Assembly: GCF_000333955.1 (NCBI RefSeq)
Contig: NZ_CAPS01000105.1
Span: 1 to 50,129 of the forward strand
Length of the DNA: 50,129 nt
Direction: 5' to 3'
From: Rhodococcus sp. AW25M09
GTDB lineage: Bacteria > Actinomycetota > Actinomycetes > Mycobacteriales > Mycobacteriaceae
A program made the position numbers and the translations under genes. Shown here piece after piece: positions 1 through 8,703 of the stretch; the stretch's first letter is position 1; each line of letters begins with the position of its first letter. Under the pieces are notes generated by a model, which was not told where the DNA came from, ran no database searches, and was given only the letters and a program-made list of their open reading frames with translations.

Positions 1-60
1 GCGCCGGAGCGCACGGCGGCGACGGAGCCGGAGCCGGCGCCGGAGCGCACGGCGGCGACG
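1..60 (+). repeat. 24-bp direct repeat separated by 12 bp, inside the HNH gene
   Basis: Bases 1-24 and 37-60 are identical and are separated by a GAGCCG-rich 12-bp unit. They encode the peptide APERTAAT twice with TEPEP-like spacing in the linker of the HNH protein. More copies may lie left of the window. The unit is a multiple of three, so copy-number change would keep the frame. Confidence 0.8.
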
Positions 61-933
61 GGAACGGGAACCGCCACGGGCACAGCGGCCTCCACCGCCG
101 CTGCACCGACCCCCGCACCGTCATCGGATACCGCTGGCGAATCCCCACCGACATCAGCCAACCGTCCGGATTCAAGCCCACGCCCAGCTGCGGGGACCTC
201 AGGTGACGACTCACCTCAACGGCGCCTGCAATCACTGACCTCCGCCGCAGCCCTGTTCTGCACCCACACACCCGTCGGCCGGGGCACACGGCACAGCTCT
301 GCCCTCGACCTGCCCACCGCAGGTCAGCCGACCAACCGGACCATCCACACCCCCTCAGGCATCTACCTCGGCACCGCATCCCTGGCCGCCGCCCTCGAAG
401 CCGCCATCGCCGCCGACCCCACCCTCGGAAAATCCGTCGAACGCGACCCACTCACCGACCGAGCCCTCACCTACCGCCCCGACGCCCTCACCGCCGCCGC
501 CGTCCGACTACGCGACCGACACTGCCGCTTCCCCGGCTGCCGCCGACCCGCCGCACGCTGCCAACTCGACCACATAGTCGCCTTCGACCACTCCAACCCC
601 CTCGGCGGCGGCTGGAGCACCCTGGGCAACCTCCAATGCCTCTGCGAGTACCACCACACCGTCAAAACCGCCGGCTACTGGAAAGCCACCATGCTCCCCG
701 GCGGCGCGATCCTCTGGCGATCGACCTCCAACACCACCCGAATCACGCTGCCCACCAACGGAACCAGCGTCCCCATCCTCGGCAACGACCTCAGACCACA
801 CATCCCCACCCAACCCCGACGATCCGGCATCATCGCCTACCCCAACCCACCCGACACTGAGGAACCGACGTCGGAGCCCAACCCAGCACCGGCCGTGACG
901 AACAACAGCGACCCTGACTTGCCGCCGTTTTGA
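1..933 (+). CDS. DUF222/HNH endonuclease-domain protein (13E12 family), 5' end outside the window
   Basis: The frame is open from base 1 to the TGA at 931-933, so only the last 310 residues are visible. The C-terminal third carries an HNH nuclease signature: CRFPGC, then C-x-LDH, a GGG turn, NLQCLC and HH followed by K (codons about 520-665). The Cys residues probably form the structural zinc site and LDH/HH the metal-binding catalytic core. This fits the actinobacterial DUF222-HNH family (13E12-repeat proteins of mycobacteria), whose biological role is poorly known. The visible N-terminal part is a low-complexity Ala/Pro/Thr/Ser linker, and the DUF222 domain would lie upstream. The tail after the HNH motif is proline-rich. 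Family assignment is firm; function is not. Confidence 0.85.
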   Translation, partial: APERTAATEPEPAPERTAATGTGTATGTAASTAAAPTPAPSSDTAGESPPTSANRPDSSPRPAAGTSGDDSPQRRLQSLTSAAALFCTHTPVGRGTRHSSALDLPTAGQPTNRTIHTPSGIYLGTASLAAALEAAIAADPTLGKSVERDPLTDRALTYRPDALTAAAVRLRDRHCRFPGCRRPAARCQLDHIVAFDHSNPLGGGWSTLGNLQCLCEYHHTVKTAGYWKATMLPGGAILWRSTSNTTRITLPTNGTSVPILGNDLRPHIPTQPRRSGIIAYPNPPDTEEPTSEPNPAPAVTNNSDPDLPPF

Positions 934-1040
934 ACCGTCGTTCACTCAGACCGCTGCGGCCGACTCCAGCTACCCCCAGCTACTCGCGATGACGGAGGCC
1001 TGCAAAGCCGACCGCACTGCTGGACCGGCATACTCGAGAT

Positions 1041-2009
1041 ATGAACAATGCACGTGCGGCCCGGCGCCCGAAGGCGCTGACGTTGCACGGGCGTATACGA
1101 GTGTTGACGATGAGTGTGGCGGCCCTCGCAGTGGCTGTGAGCGCCCTTGCGATCTACCTGGTTGCAGAGCAGGCCCTGCGTTCGCAGATCATCGACCGCG
1201 TCAGCCGAAACAGCGACGCACTCATGGCCAGCGCAGCGTCGGGTGCTTCGCCCTATCTGTTCGGGTTCGCAACGGAGGGAACCTCGGCAAAAGTCGCGCT
1301 GGTATCGATCGGCGGAGCGTTGATGACCTCCTCGAACGGCACCGATCCCTTCACCAACTCCGACGGCGTTCTGGACGCCCCTGAGAAATCGGTAGTAGAC
1401 GGCAGCGCGGATCGGTCGCTACGCGAGGTACGTGGCTACTACATCTCCGCCGAACGCACCGACTCCGGCGGCACCATCATGGTGGCCGAATCGCTCAGTG
1501 GAGCGTCGCGGTTGCTCGCCAAACTCACGCTGGCTCTCGTTCTCGTCGGGGGATTTCTCGTCGCGCTGGCCGGTGTCGCCGGTGCCGCCGTTGCCCGAAC
1601 CGGGCTCAGACCTGTCCGACGCCTCCGTGCCGGCACCGAACGAGTTGCCAGAACCGGAGATTTCGAGCCGATCGACGTCAACGGTGACGACGAATTGGCG
1701 TCACTCGCCAACAGCTTCAACGAGATGTTGGCGTCCCTGTCTCGATCGCGAGCCAGGCAGGGACAGCTGATCGTGGACGCCGGCGCAGAACTGATGGAGC
1801 CCCTGACGGCGTTGCGCACGAACATCGACCTGCTGATGTCCCTCGATCTTCCGGACTCACCCGACATGCCCGAAGAACAGCAAAACCTCTTGCGCGTCGA
1901 CGTCATCGCCCAGATGGACGTCATCATCGGATTGGTACACGACCTGGTCGACCAAGCCCGGGAACCGGCACCGACACCGGCACCGGCACCGGCACCGGCA
2001 CCTCGGTGA
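1041..2009 (+). CDS. Degenerate MprB-like sensor kinase: membrane sensor and HAMP only, H-box mutated, ATPase domain absent
   Basis: The 322-residue protein has a first membrane segment (about 22-44), an extracytoplasmic sensor, a second membrane segment (about 161-187) and a HAMP domain (about 187-240), then the start of a dimerisation helix. This order and the sequence around HAMP resemble mycobacterial MprB. The H-box, DAGHELRTPL in MprB, reads DAGAELMEPL here: Ala249 (GCA at 1785-1787) replaces the phospho-acceptor His, and Arg-Thr is also changed. The protein ends in a Pro-Ala tail about 60 residues later with no N, G1 or G2 ATP-binding boxes, against roughly 500 residues for MprB. It cannot be a conventional kinase. 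It may sense without signalling, modulate a paralogue, or be decaying. No partner response regulator is adjacent. The start is supported by CATACT six bases upstream, compatible with a leaderless transcript. Confidence 0.85.
   Translation: MNNARAARRPKALTLHGRIRVLTMSVAALAVAVSALAIYLVAEQALRSQIIDRVSRNSDALMASAASGASPYLFGFATEGTSAKVALVSIGGALMTSSNGTDPFTNSDGVLDAPEKSVVDGSADRSLREVRGYYISAERTDSGGTIMVAESLSGASRLLAKLTLALVLVGGFLVALAGVAGAAVARTGLRPVRRLRAGTERVARTGDFEPIDVNGDDELASLANSFNEMLASLSRSRARQGQLIVDAGAELMEPLTALRTNIDLLMSLDLPDSPDMPEEQQNLLRVDVIAQMDVIIGLVHDLVDQAREPAPTPAPAPAPAPR
1965..2002 (+). repeat. Hexanucleotide GGCACC tandem tract encoding a Pro-Ala tail
   Basis: About six imperfect copies of a GGCACC unit (one reads GACACC) end the degenerate kinase gene and encode alternating Pro/Ala(Thr) residues. 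The unit is two codons, so slippage changes length without changing frame. Confidence 0.75.
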
Positions 2010-2050
2010 TGATTTTCGAGGCACAGCCAAGGACTTTCGGTTGCATCGGC

Positions 2051-2980
2051 TCAGGACGAGAGTCTGACACCGGTCAGCTCCTCTGACGCTTCCCACATTC
2101 GGCGTGCAGCGTCCGTGCTGCGCAGCGGCTTCCACAACTCGACCTGGGCGGGCGGCCCGCCGATCAACCGGCTGGGGCCGATGAACTGATCTCCTCGCGA
2201 GGCGTTCCCCACGGCTGCGATCACTCCTGGCTCCGCAGCACTGTCCACGGTGCCCGCAATGCCGACGCGGGCGAGCAGGCCGATCAGCCGACGGCCCGCA
2301 GAGTCTTTCGGACGGCCCAGACCTGGTTGGGCTGCCAGGAGATTCGTCGGCGAAATTCCGGGATGAGCGATGTTGCTGGTGATCCCCCATCCGCCGGCCC
2401 TGCTTCGGGCGTCGAGTTCGCGGGCGAACAACGCTACCGCGAGCTTCGACTGACCGTAGGCCTTCATGACGGCGTAGGAGCGCTCCCAGTTCAGGTCGTC
2501 CCAGTTGATGGCCCCCGATCGCGCCGCGATGCTCGTCTGATGAGTTACTCGAGCACTACCGGCCCGAAGTAGCGGCAGCAGACCGAGGGTGAGCGCGAAA
2601 TGACCGAGGTGGTTGGTACCGAACTGCAGCTCGAAGTTGTCCTGGGTGACCTGACGCTCGGGTGGCTGCATGACCCCCGCGTTGTTGACGAGTACGTCGA
2701 TCGCCCGGCCGTCCGAGACGAAATCGTTCACCAGCGCTGCAACGGAATTCAGTGACGACAGGTCCAACAACCTGGTGGTCACCTTCGCGCCCGGCACCGC
2801 GGACCGAATAGACTCGGCGACACGCTCGCCCTTGGCGGCAGAGCGCACCGGCATCACGACCTCGGCTCCGGAGCGCGCGAGCCGGGTCGCGATGACTGCA
2901 CCGATCCCGTCGCTGGCTCCCGTGACGACCGCCAGCTTCCCGGTCTGATCGGGTATGGATAGATCTGCAATGCGGCCCAT
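2051..2980 (-). CDS. Short-chain dehydrogenase/reductase (retinol-dehydrogenase-like)
   Basis: This 309-residue SDR has the NAD(P)-binding TGASDGIG (20-27), NNAG (99-102), a Ser/Thr-rich catalytic strand near 146-150 and the YGQSK active site (Tyr175, Lys179). The long C-terminal half resembles the WWOX/retinol-dehydrogenase branch that reduces carbonyl groups of lipophilic compounds; the substrate is unknown. The ATG at 2978-2980 was chosen because GAGGAG lies 7 bases upstream; the frame extends further but without a better start. It lies downstream of and on the same strand as an MmyB-type regulator, a common arrangement in actinobacteria in which the regulator controls the dehydrogenase. 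The 111-bp gap leaves room for its own promoter. Confidence 0.85.
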   Translation of the reverse strand: MGRIADLSIPDQTGKLAVVTGASDGIGAVIATRLARSGAEVVMPVRSAAKGERVAESIRSAVPGAKVTTRLLDLSSLNSVAALVNDFVSDGRAIDVLVNNAGVMQPPERQVTQDNFELQFGTNHLGHFALTLGLLPLLRAGSARVTHQTSIAARSGAINWDDLNWERSYAVMKAYGQSKLAVALFARELDARSRAGGWGITSNIAHPGISPTNLLAAQPGLGRPKDSAGRRLIGLLARVGIAGTVDSAAEPGVIAAVGNASRGDQFIGPSRLIGGPPAQVELWKPLRSTDAARRMWEASEELTGVRLSS

Positions 2981-3091
2981 GTCAAGCTCCTCGGTTCCGG
3001 TGAGTTCGTGCGTACAGAACCCATGTTCGACGAACCTGCCGAGCTGATCCAGGACTTGCCGATCCACTGATAAGCGCGACTCCCGCAGGAG

Positions 3092-3931
3092 TCAGGACAG
3101 TAGCTGCGCACCGACGACCGACAGCAGTTCCAGCTTGGCGTAGCTCTCGCTGCCCGGAATTGCCGTGTACACCAGCAGGCGGTGTGCTTGCTCGGGGTCG
3201 AGAAGCGTCTGGCAGTGCAGATGCAGCATCCCTACCGTTGGGTGCAGGAAGCGTTTGGACTCGGGTGGATGAACGCCCACTTCGCGCTTGTCCCACAGGG
3301 CACGGAATTCCTCGCTGACCATCCGCAATTCGGCGGACAGGTGCGCCGCTTTCGAGTCCGGTCCGCGAAGGGTGACGATCTCACGGAGTCCCGAGGTATA
3401 CACCCGAGAGAGCACAGCACGCTCTTCTGGCGGGTACGACAGTTGGGCTGCGGGGTCGGTGAACCAGCGATATCCCAAGCTCCGATCCAACCCGGAGCGC
3501 AACGATGCGTCGCCGGTCAGTGCCGCTCCCAACGGTGTTTGACGCAGCGTTTCACCGAGTTCGGACACGATCTCGGCAGGAGTGTCGTGCAGGCGATCCA
3601 TGATGCGCAGCAAACCGGGGCTGATGTGGTCGCTCGACGCCCCACGGGGCGGAGGACTGTGGCCGGCGAGCCGAAACACATGATCTCGCTCGTGCAGCGA
3701 CAGGTGCAGGCCCTGCGCGATCGAGGCGATCATCTGCGCTGACGGGGCAGGGCCGGATCCACGTTCGAGCCGCGCGTAGTAGTCGGTCGACATGTGGCAC
3801 AGTTCGGCGACCTCTTCACGCCGAAGGCCCTGTGTCCGCCTCCGCTGCCCTCTGGGGAGGCCGACGTCCTCGGGTTGCAGCGACTCGCGTCGCTGCCGGA
3901 GAAACACTGCCATTTCCGAACGATCGATCAC
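3092..3931 (-). CDS. XRE-family regulator with MmyB-like ligand-binding domain
   Basis: The 279-residue protein begins with a helix-turn-helix of the XRE/HTH_31 type (about residues 8-75, with GLRREEVAELCHMSTDYYAR) and continues with an MmyB-like C-terminal domain (PAS-like fold, proposed fatty-acid ligand in the family). Such proteins usually control a neighbouring dehydrogenase. Here one SDR gene follows on the same strand and a second starts divergently 75 bp away. The GTG at 3931 is preceded by GGGAGGAGG 5 bases upstream, so it is preferred over the in-frame ATG at 3913. A perfect 12-bp palindrome just upstream could be its operator. The ligand is unknown. Confidence 0.85.
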   Translation of the reverse strand: MIDRSEMAVFLRQRRESLQPEDVGLPRGQRRRTQGLRREEVAELCHMSTDYYARLERGSGPAPSAQMIASIAQGLHLSLHERDHVFRLAGHSPPPRGASSDHISPGLLRIMDRLHDTPAEIVSELGETLRQTPLGAALTGDASLRSGLDRSLGYRWFTDPAAQLSYPPEERAVLSRVYTSGLREIVTLRGPDSKAAHLSAELRMVSEEFRALWDKREVGVHPPESKRFLHPTVGMLHLHCQTLLDPEQAHRLLVYTAIPGSESYAKLELLSVVGAQLLS

Positions 3932-3947
3932 TGGGGACCTCCTCCCG

Positions 3948-3959
3948 ACCGAACTCGGT
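3948..3959. promoter_or_regulatory. Palindrome ACCGA-AC-TCGGT, candidate operator
   Basis: A perfect inverted repeat lies in the 75-bp divergent spacer between the MmyB-like regulator and the second SDR gene, immediately upstream of the regulator's ribosome binding site. Autoregulatory binding is inferred from position only; 12 bp is short enough to occur by chance. Confidence 0.3.
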
Positions 3960-3994
3960 TACTTCCGCCGCCATTGTGCCTTCTTGCTACTCGC

Positions 3995-4000
3995 TATTGT
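3995..4000 (+). promoter_or_regulatory. Predicted -10 element TATTGT, leaderless arrangement
   Basis: TATTGT fits the actinobacterial TANNNT -10 pattern and lies exactly six bases before the ATG at 4007, where no ribosome binding site is visible. Transcription would start at or next to the A of the start codon. The -35 region (around ATTGTG, 3973-3978) is weak. Confidence 0.4.
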
Positions 4001-4006
4001 CGAACG

Positions 4007-4732
4007 ATGAGCGCTCCATTGACGATCGTCACCGGCGGAAGTCGCGGGATCGGGGCTGCGGTCTCGCGACGGCTGGTGTCCGACGGCCACGATGTTGTGA
4101 TCGGTTACCGCTCCGATGCTGCCACCGCGGAAGCAGTGGCAGAACAATTGTCTGCACCCGGGCGAACGGTGATTGCCGTGCGAGCCGACACCACCGACGA
4201 GCGAGCAGTGATCGACATGTTCGCCGCGGCGGCCCAGATCGGCACCGTCACCGGATTGGTCAACAACGCCGGTTCGGCACGCGCCGTCGGGATGTTGGTG
4301 GACAACGACATCGAGACCATCCGAGCGGACCTCGACGTCAACCTGGTCGGGGTGATCACCTGTTGCAAATATGCTGTCGCGGCGATGGCCGAATCGGGTG
4401 GTTCGATCGTCAACGTGTCCTCCGCTGCCGCAACCTTGGGCAGTCCCGGAATGTACGTGCACTACGCGGCAGCGAAGGCCGCGGTCGATACGTTGACGGT
4501 CGGATTGGCCAAAGAAGTTGCTGGGCAGAACATTCGTGTCAACGCAGTGGCCCCGGGAGTGATCGAGACCGATTTTCACCGCGATCGACAGCGGCCACAG
4601 AAGATGGCGTCGAGCATTCCCCTCGGCCGCCCCGGTGTTCCGGACGAGGTAGCCGGCGCGGTGTCGTGGCTACTGTCCGAGGATGCGCGCTACGCCACCG
4701 GAACCGTCGTCAGAGTGGCCGGAGGTATGTGA
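4007..4732 (+). CDS. FabG-like short-chain dehydrogenase/reductase
   Basis: This 241-residue classical SDR has TGGSRGIG (9-16), NNAG (86-89), Ser138/Ser139 in VNVSSA, Tyr153 and Lys157 in YAAAK, and the NAVAPG loop after the active site. Length and C-terminus (GTVVRVAGGM) match the 3-oxoacyl-ACP-reductase/glucose-dehydrogenase-like branch; the preference is probably NADP(H), given Arg after GGS. The exact substrate cannot be read. The frame extends upstream to 3794 but that part overlaps the regulator on the other strand. ATG 4007 gives the normal family N-terminus and has a TATTGT -10 six bases upstream. Divergent from the MmyB-like regulator, so possibly its target. Confidence 0.85.
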   Translation: MSAPLTIVTGGSRGIGAAVSRRLVSDGHDVVIGYRSDAATAEAVAEQLSAPGRTVIAVRADTTDERAVIDMFAAAAQIGTVTGLVNNAGSARAVGMLVDNDIETIRADLDVNLVGVITCCKYAVAAMAESGGSIVNVSSAAATLGSPGMYVHYAAAKAAVDTLTVGLAKEVAGQNIRVNAVAPGVIETDFHRDRQRPQKMASSIPLGRPGVPDEVAGAVSWLLSEDARYATGTVVRVAGGM

Positions 4733-4741
4733 GCGACACGG

Positions 4742-5248
4742 TCACCGTTGCCGAGGTGCGATGCGATGCAACTCGACGTCTCTCAGGCTGCCGTCCTCGG
4801 CGACGCCCGTCATGTACGTGCAGAAGGGTTGTCGACGGCGATCCGTCGGGGATCCTGGGTTGATCAGCCGTAGCCCGTTGTCCGCGAACGTATCCCACGG
4901 TATGTGACTGTGACCGAACACGAGCACATCCGTCTCTGGGTATGCCGCCGCCATCCGTCGTTCTCGACCTGTCGCGGCACCGGTCTCGTGCACCACGGTG
5001 AACCGCACTCCGCCGAGAACGACGTCGGCACGTTCGGGCATCAGCGCCCGCAATTCGTCGCCGTCGTTGTTCCCCCAGCATGCAACCAAACGACGCGATC
5101 GCTGCGAGAGCGCCTCGAACGATGCGAGATCCACCCAGTCGCCCGCATGGATCACGACATCTGCATCGTCGACGGCCGCCCACACCTGGTCGGGTAGCGC
5201 ACGAGCTCGCTTCGGGAGATGAGTGTCGGCAATCAGCAGTAGCTTCAC
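4742..5248 (-). CDS. YfcE/MJ0936-type metallophosphoesterase
   Basis: The 168-residue protein is a small calcineurin-like phosphodiesterase. Metal-binding motifs are in order: Asp8-x-His10 (ADTH), Asp37 in HAGDW, GNND (59-62), His87 and GHSH (112-115). The family hydrolyses phosphodiesters with Mn2+ or similar metals in the cytosol; the physiological substrate is unknown. The GTG at 5248 is chosen because the protein then begins KLLLIADTH as the family does; upstream sequence in this frame is antisense to dnaE2. It lies 35 bp downstream of dnaE2 on the same strand and may be co-transcribed, but nothing else links it to DNA repair. Confidence 0.85.
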   Translation of the reverse strand: MKLLLIADTHLPKRARALPDQVWAAVDDADVVIHAGDWVDLASFEALSQRSRRLVACWGNNDGDELRALMPERADVVLGGVRFTVVHETGAATGRERRMAAAYPETDVLVFGHSHIPWDTFADNGLRLINPGSPTDRRRQPFCTYMTGVAEDGSLRDVELHRIAPRQR

Positions 5249-5283
5249 GCCTTCGATTGTGCACCGCGAGAAACAGGGTTCGG

Positions 5284-8200
5284 TCAACGAAAGTCCCTCG
5301 ACCTGGATATGACTCGGAGATCCATCAGCTGTAGATGGTCTGCCACCACCGTCACCGCCCCCTCGGCGTTCTGTACTTTGCCTCGAATCAACAACGCCGG
5401 AGCGGTGATCGCCAGCTTGCGGTACTTGGCCCACAATCCGACCGAGCACACGACGTTGACCATCCCTGTTTCGTCCTCGAGGTTGATGAACGTGACACCT
5501 CCGGCGGTGGCCGGCCGCTGGCGATGCGTCACCGCTCCGCCGACGAGAACCCGGTCGCCGTCGGGAACCTGCAGCAGCCGGTTCGCGGGAACCACACCGA
5601 GCGAATCGAGCCGATCTCGAAAGAACTGAGTGGGATAGGAGTTCGGTGAGACGCCGGTTGCCCACACGTCGGCCGACGCCAGATCGAGGTCTGTCATACC
5701 CGGCAGCGCAGGCGCTTTCGTCGATGCGCCGATGCCGGGGAGCAGACCAGGACGCTCCCCCGCCGCCGCGCCTGCAGCCCACAGCGCCTCTCGGCGAGTG
5801 ATACCGAAGCATCCGAGTGCGCCGGCCGTGGCCAGTGCTTCCGCCTGTGCCACCGACAGTTCGACGCGACCCGTCAGATCCAGAAACGAGGCGTAGGGCC
5901 CGTGCGCATCTCGCGCGTCGACGATGTTCTGAGCCAGTGCCGTACCGATGAACTTCACATCGGCCAACCCCATGCGAATCTCGAGGCCGTTTCCCTCGAG
6001 ATTCGCATGGCCGAGACTGGCGTTCACATCGGCACCGTGGACCAGCACACCGTGCCGCCTGGCATCGGCGACCAGGGATTGCGGCGAGTAGAAGCCCATC
6101 GGTTGGGCGCGTAGCAGCCCTGCGCAGAAGGCAGCCGGATGGTGCAACTTGAACCACGACGAGTAGAAGACCAGTGATGCGAAACTCTGCGAATGGCTTT
6201 CGGGAAAGCCGAAATTGGCGAACGCCGAGAGCTTTTCGTAGATGCGGTCCGCGGCCGCACCGGTGATGCCGTGGAGATCGCGCATCCCGTCGTAGAACCG
6301 GCCACGCAGCAGTTCCATCTTCTCCGGTGAGCGTTTCGATCCCATGGCACGGCGTAATTGGTCGGCGTCGGCGGCACTGAAACCGGCGACATCGATGGCC
6401 ATCTGCATCAGCTGTTCCTGGAAGAGCGGCACTCCGAGAGTTCGATCGAGCGCCTTCTTCAACGACGGATGATCGAAGGTCACCGGTTCGAGTCCGTTGC
6501 GACGCTTGATGTACGGATGCACCGAACCGCCTTGGATCGGACCGGGACGAATCAGCGCGACTTCGACGACCAGATCGTAGAAGTTGCGCGGCTTGAGCCG
6601 CGGCAGAGTGGCCATCTGCGCGCGGGACTCCACCTGGAACACGCCCACCGAATCGGCTCGCTGAAGCATCTCGTACACCTGCGGCTCGGACAGGTCGATC
6701 GAGGCGAGGTCGATGTCGATGCCCTTGTGCTCGGCGATCAGATCCATCATGTAGTGCAACGCCGAGAGCATGCCGAGACCGAGCATGTCGAACTTCACCA
6801 AACCCACTGCGGCACAGTCGTCCTTGTCCCACTGCAGCACACTGCGATTCTCCATCGTCGCCCATTCCACCGGGCAGACGTCGGCGATCGGTCGATCACA
6901 GATCACCATGCCGCCGGAGTGGATACCGAGGTGACGTGGAAAGCCCTCGATCTGACGCGCAAGTTCGAGAACGGACTCGGGAATGCCGTCGCCTTCCTGA
7001 TCACCGATTCCGGACCAGCGGGTGATCTGCTTGCTCCACGCGTCCTGTTGGCCCTGAGAGAAGCCGAGGGCCCGGGCCATGTCTCGCACCGACGACTTGC
7101 CGCGATAGGTGATGACATTGGCCACCTGAGCAGCATGGGTGCGGCCGTACTTGGCGTAGACGTGCTGGATCGCCTCTTCTCGTCGATCCGATTCGATGTC
7201 GATATCGATGTCGGGCGGTCCATCGCGTTCGGGTGCAAGGAACCGCTCGAACAGCAGCTTGTTGGCCACCGGGTCGACGTTGGTGATGCCGATGGCGTAG
7301 CAGACAGCAGAGTTCGCCGCCGAACCTCTTCCTTGACAGAGGATGTCGTGTGTCTTGCAGAAGTGAACGATGTCGTGGACCACCAGGAAGTAACCGGGGA
7401 ACTCGAGCCGCCCGATGATGTCGAGTTCGTATTCGAGCTGCGAGTACGCCGCCGGGTTTGCCGACTGCGGGCCGTACCGGCGGGCCGCACCTTCGAGCGT
7501 GAGCCGCCGCAGATAACTGATCTCGGTATAGCCGTCGGGCACCTCGAACGGTGGCAGGCGCGGCGCGATCAACGTCAGATCGAACGAGCATTGGCGACCG
7601 AGTTCGACGGCACCGCGCACTGCACCCGGGTAGTGCTCGAACAGTTCGGCCATCTCCGCGCCGGACCGAAGATGTGCGCCGCCCGTCGGTGCCAGCCAAC
7701 CGGCGGCCTCGTCCAAGCTGCTCCGCGCACGCACCGCAGCCATTGCCATGGCCAATCTTCTGCTGCGCGGACTGGCGTAGTGCGCGGCCGTGGTGGCGAT
7801 CATCGGAAGGCTGTACTTGCGTGCCAGGGTCGCCAGCGCGTCGTTGCGCTCGTCGTCGTCCGCGATGCCGTGACGGGTGAGTTCGACGGTGACGCAATCG
7901 GGTCCGAATCGGTCGACGAGAGAGCGCAGCGCAGCCTCGGCTGCCTCCGGACCCCCGCGCGAGAGTGCCTGCCGAACATGTCCCTTCCGACAACCGGTGA
8001 GAATCTGCCAGTGCCCGCCCGCTGCATCGGTGAGTTCGTCGATGTCGTACTGCGGCTTACCTTTGACCCCACCGGCCAGGTGCGCGGCCGCGATCCGACG
8101 TGAGAGCCGTCGATACCCTTCCTGACCGCGAGCAAGCACCAGGAGGTGAGTGCCGTCGGGATCGGTCGCCCCGGCCCTGGATCGATCGGTGTCGAGAGAG

Positions 8201-8559
8201 AGTTCGGCACCGAACACGGTTCCGATACCGAGGGCTCGGGCCGCCTCGGCGAAACGCACCACCCCGTAGAAGCCGTCGTGATCGGTGATGGCAATGGATT
8301 CGAGGCCCAGGCGTACCGCTTCCTCGACCATCTCCTCGGGCTGCGAGGCACCGTCGAGAAAGCTGAACGCCGAGTGCGCATGCAATTCTGCGTACGGCGT
8401 CACCGACTGCACAGGCTTGTCGACGGAGCGGTCGTAGACGTCCCTCTTTCGTGACCAGGCCGGGCTGTCGCCGCCGTCGCCCTGGGCTACCGGTTTGGGA
8501 CGTCCGGACAGGACGCGTTCCATCTCCGACCAGGTGGGTGGTCCGTCGTTCCATCCCAT
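5284..8559 (-). CDS. dnaE2: Error-prone DNA polymerase III alpha subunit DnaE2
   Basis: At 1091 residues the length is right for DnaE2. An N-terminal PHP domain starts at YAELHAHSAFSFLDG, the C-family polymerase core contains PDIDIDIE near residue 447-453 with catalytic aspartates, and an OB-fold follows near the C-terminus. DnaE2 performs translesion synthesis and damage-induced mutagenesis together with ImuA' and ImuB. The imuA'-imuB operon lies 7.5 kb away here, also on the minus strand. The ATG at 8559 has GGGGAGGG five bases upstream. A LexA-type box lies 51 bp before the start, predicting SOS induction. The protein differs from the replicative DnaE1 in its shorter C-terminus. Identification is confident. 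Confidence 0.96.
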   Translation of the reverse strand: MGWNDGPPTWSEMERVLSGRPKPVAQGDGGDSPAWSRKRDVYDRSVDKPVQSVTPYAELHAHSAFSFLDGASQPEEMVEEAVRLGLESIAITDHDGFYGVVRFAEAARALGIGTVFGAELSLDTDRSRAGATDPDGTHLLVLARGQEGYRRLSRRIAAAHLAGGVKGKPQYDIDELTDAAGGHWQILTGCRKGHVRQALSRGGPEAAEAALRSLVDRFGPDCVTVELTRHGIADDDERNDALATLARKYSLPMIATTAAHYASPRSRRLAMAMAAVRARSSLDEAAGWLAPTGGAHLRSGAEMAELFEHYPGAVRGAVELGRQCSFDLTLIAPRLPPFEVPDGYTEISYLRRLTLEGAARRYGPQSANPAAYSQLEYELDIIGRLEFPGYFLVVHDIVHFCKTHDILCQGRGSAANSAVCYAIGITNVDPVANKLLFERFLAPERDGPPDIDIDIESDRREEAIQHVYAKYGRTHAAQVANVITYRGKSSVRDMARALGFSQGQQDAWSKQITRWSGIGDQEGDGIPESVLELARQIEGFPRHLGIHSGGMVICDRPIADVCPVEWATMENRSVLQWDKDDCAAVGLVKFDMLGLGMLSALHYMMDLIAEHKGIDIDLASIDLSEPQVYEMLQRADSVGVFQVESRAQMATLPRLKPRNFYDLVVEVALIRPGPIQGGSVHPYIKRRNGLEPVTFDHPSLKKALDRTLGVPLFQEQLMQMAIDVAGFSAADADQLRRAMGSKRSPEKMELLRGRFYDGMRDLHGITGAAADRIYEKLSAFANFGFPESHSQSFASLVFYSSWFKLHHPAAFCAGLLRAQPMGFYSPQSLVADARRHGVLVHGADVNASLGHANLEGNGLEIRMGLADVKFIGTALAQNIVDARDAHGPYASFLDLTGRVELSVAQAEALATAGALGCFGITRREALWAAGAAAGERPGLLPGIGASTKAPALPGMTDLDLASADVWATGVSPNSYPTQFFRDRLDSLGVVPANRLLQVPDGDRVLVGGAVTHRQRPATAGGVTFINLEDETGMVNVVCSVGLWAKYRKLAITAPALLIRGKVQNAEGAVTVVADHLQLMDLRVISRSRDFR

Positions 8560-8609
8560 CGAGCCCTCCCCACACCGTATCGTCGCTACCGTTTGCCGAC
8601 ATCAGTTCA

Positions 8610-8625
8610 TCGAACACTTGTTCTA
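8610..8625. promoter_or_regulatory. LexA (SOS) box upstream of dnaE2
   Basis: TCGAACACTTGTTCTA matches the mycobacterial SOS consensus TCGAAC-N4-GTTCGA at 11 of 12 defined bases. It lies 51 bp before dnaE2 and 79 bp before the divergent MMPL gene, so LexA bound here could affect both. Confidence 0.8.
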
Positions 8626-8703
8626 ATGAAAACACGAGGGTCCGACATCGATCAACTACAGTCGAGTCGCCACATATCCCTTTCACAGAGCCGGAGCACC
8701 GTC

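Noticed and set aside
5249..6865. Upstream extension of the phosphodiesterase frame on the minus strand
   Set aside because: It overlaps dnaE2 on the same strand in a different frame, and the family N-terminus starts cleanly at GTG 5248.
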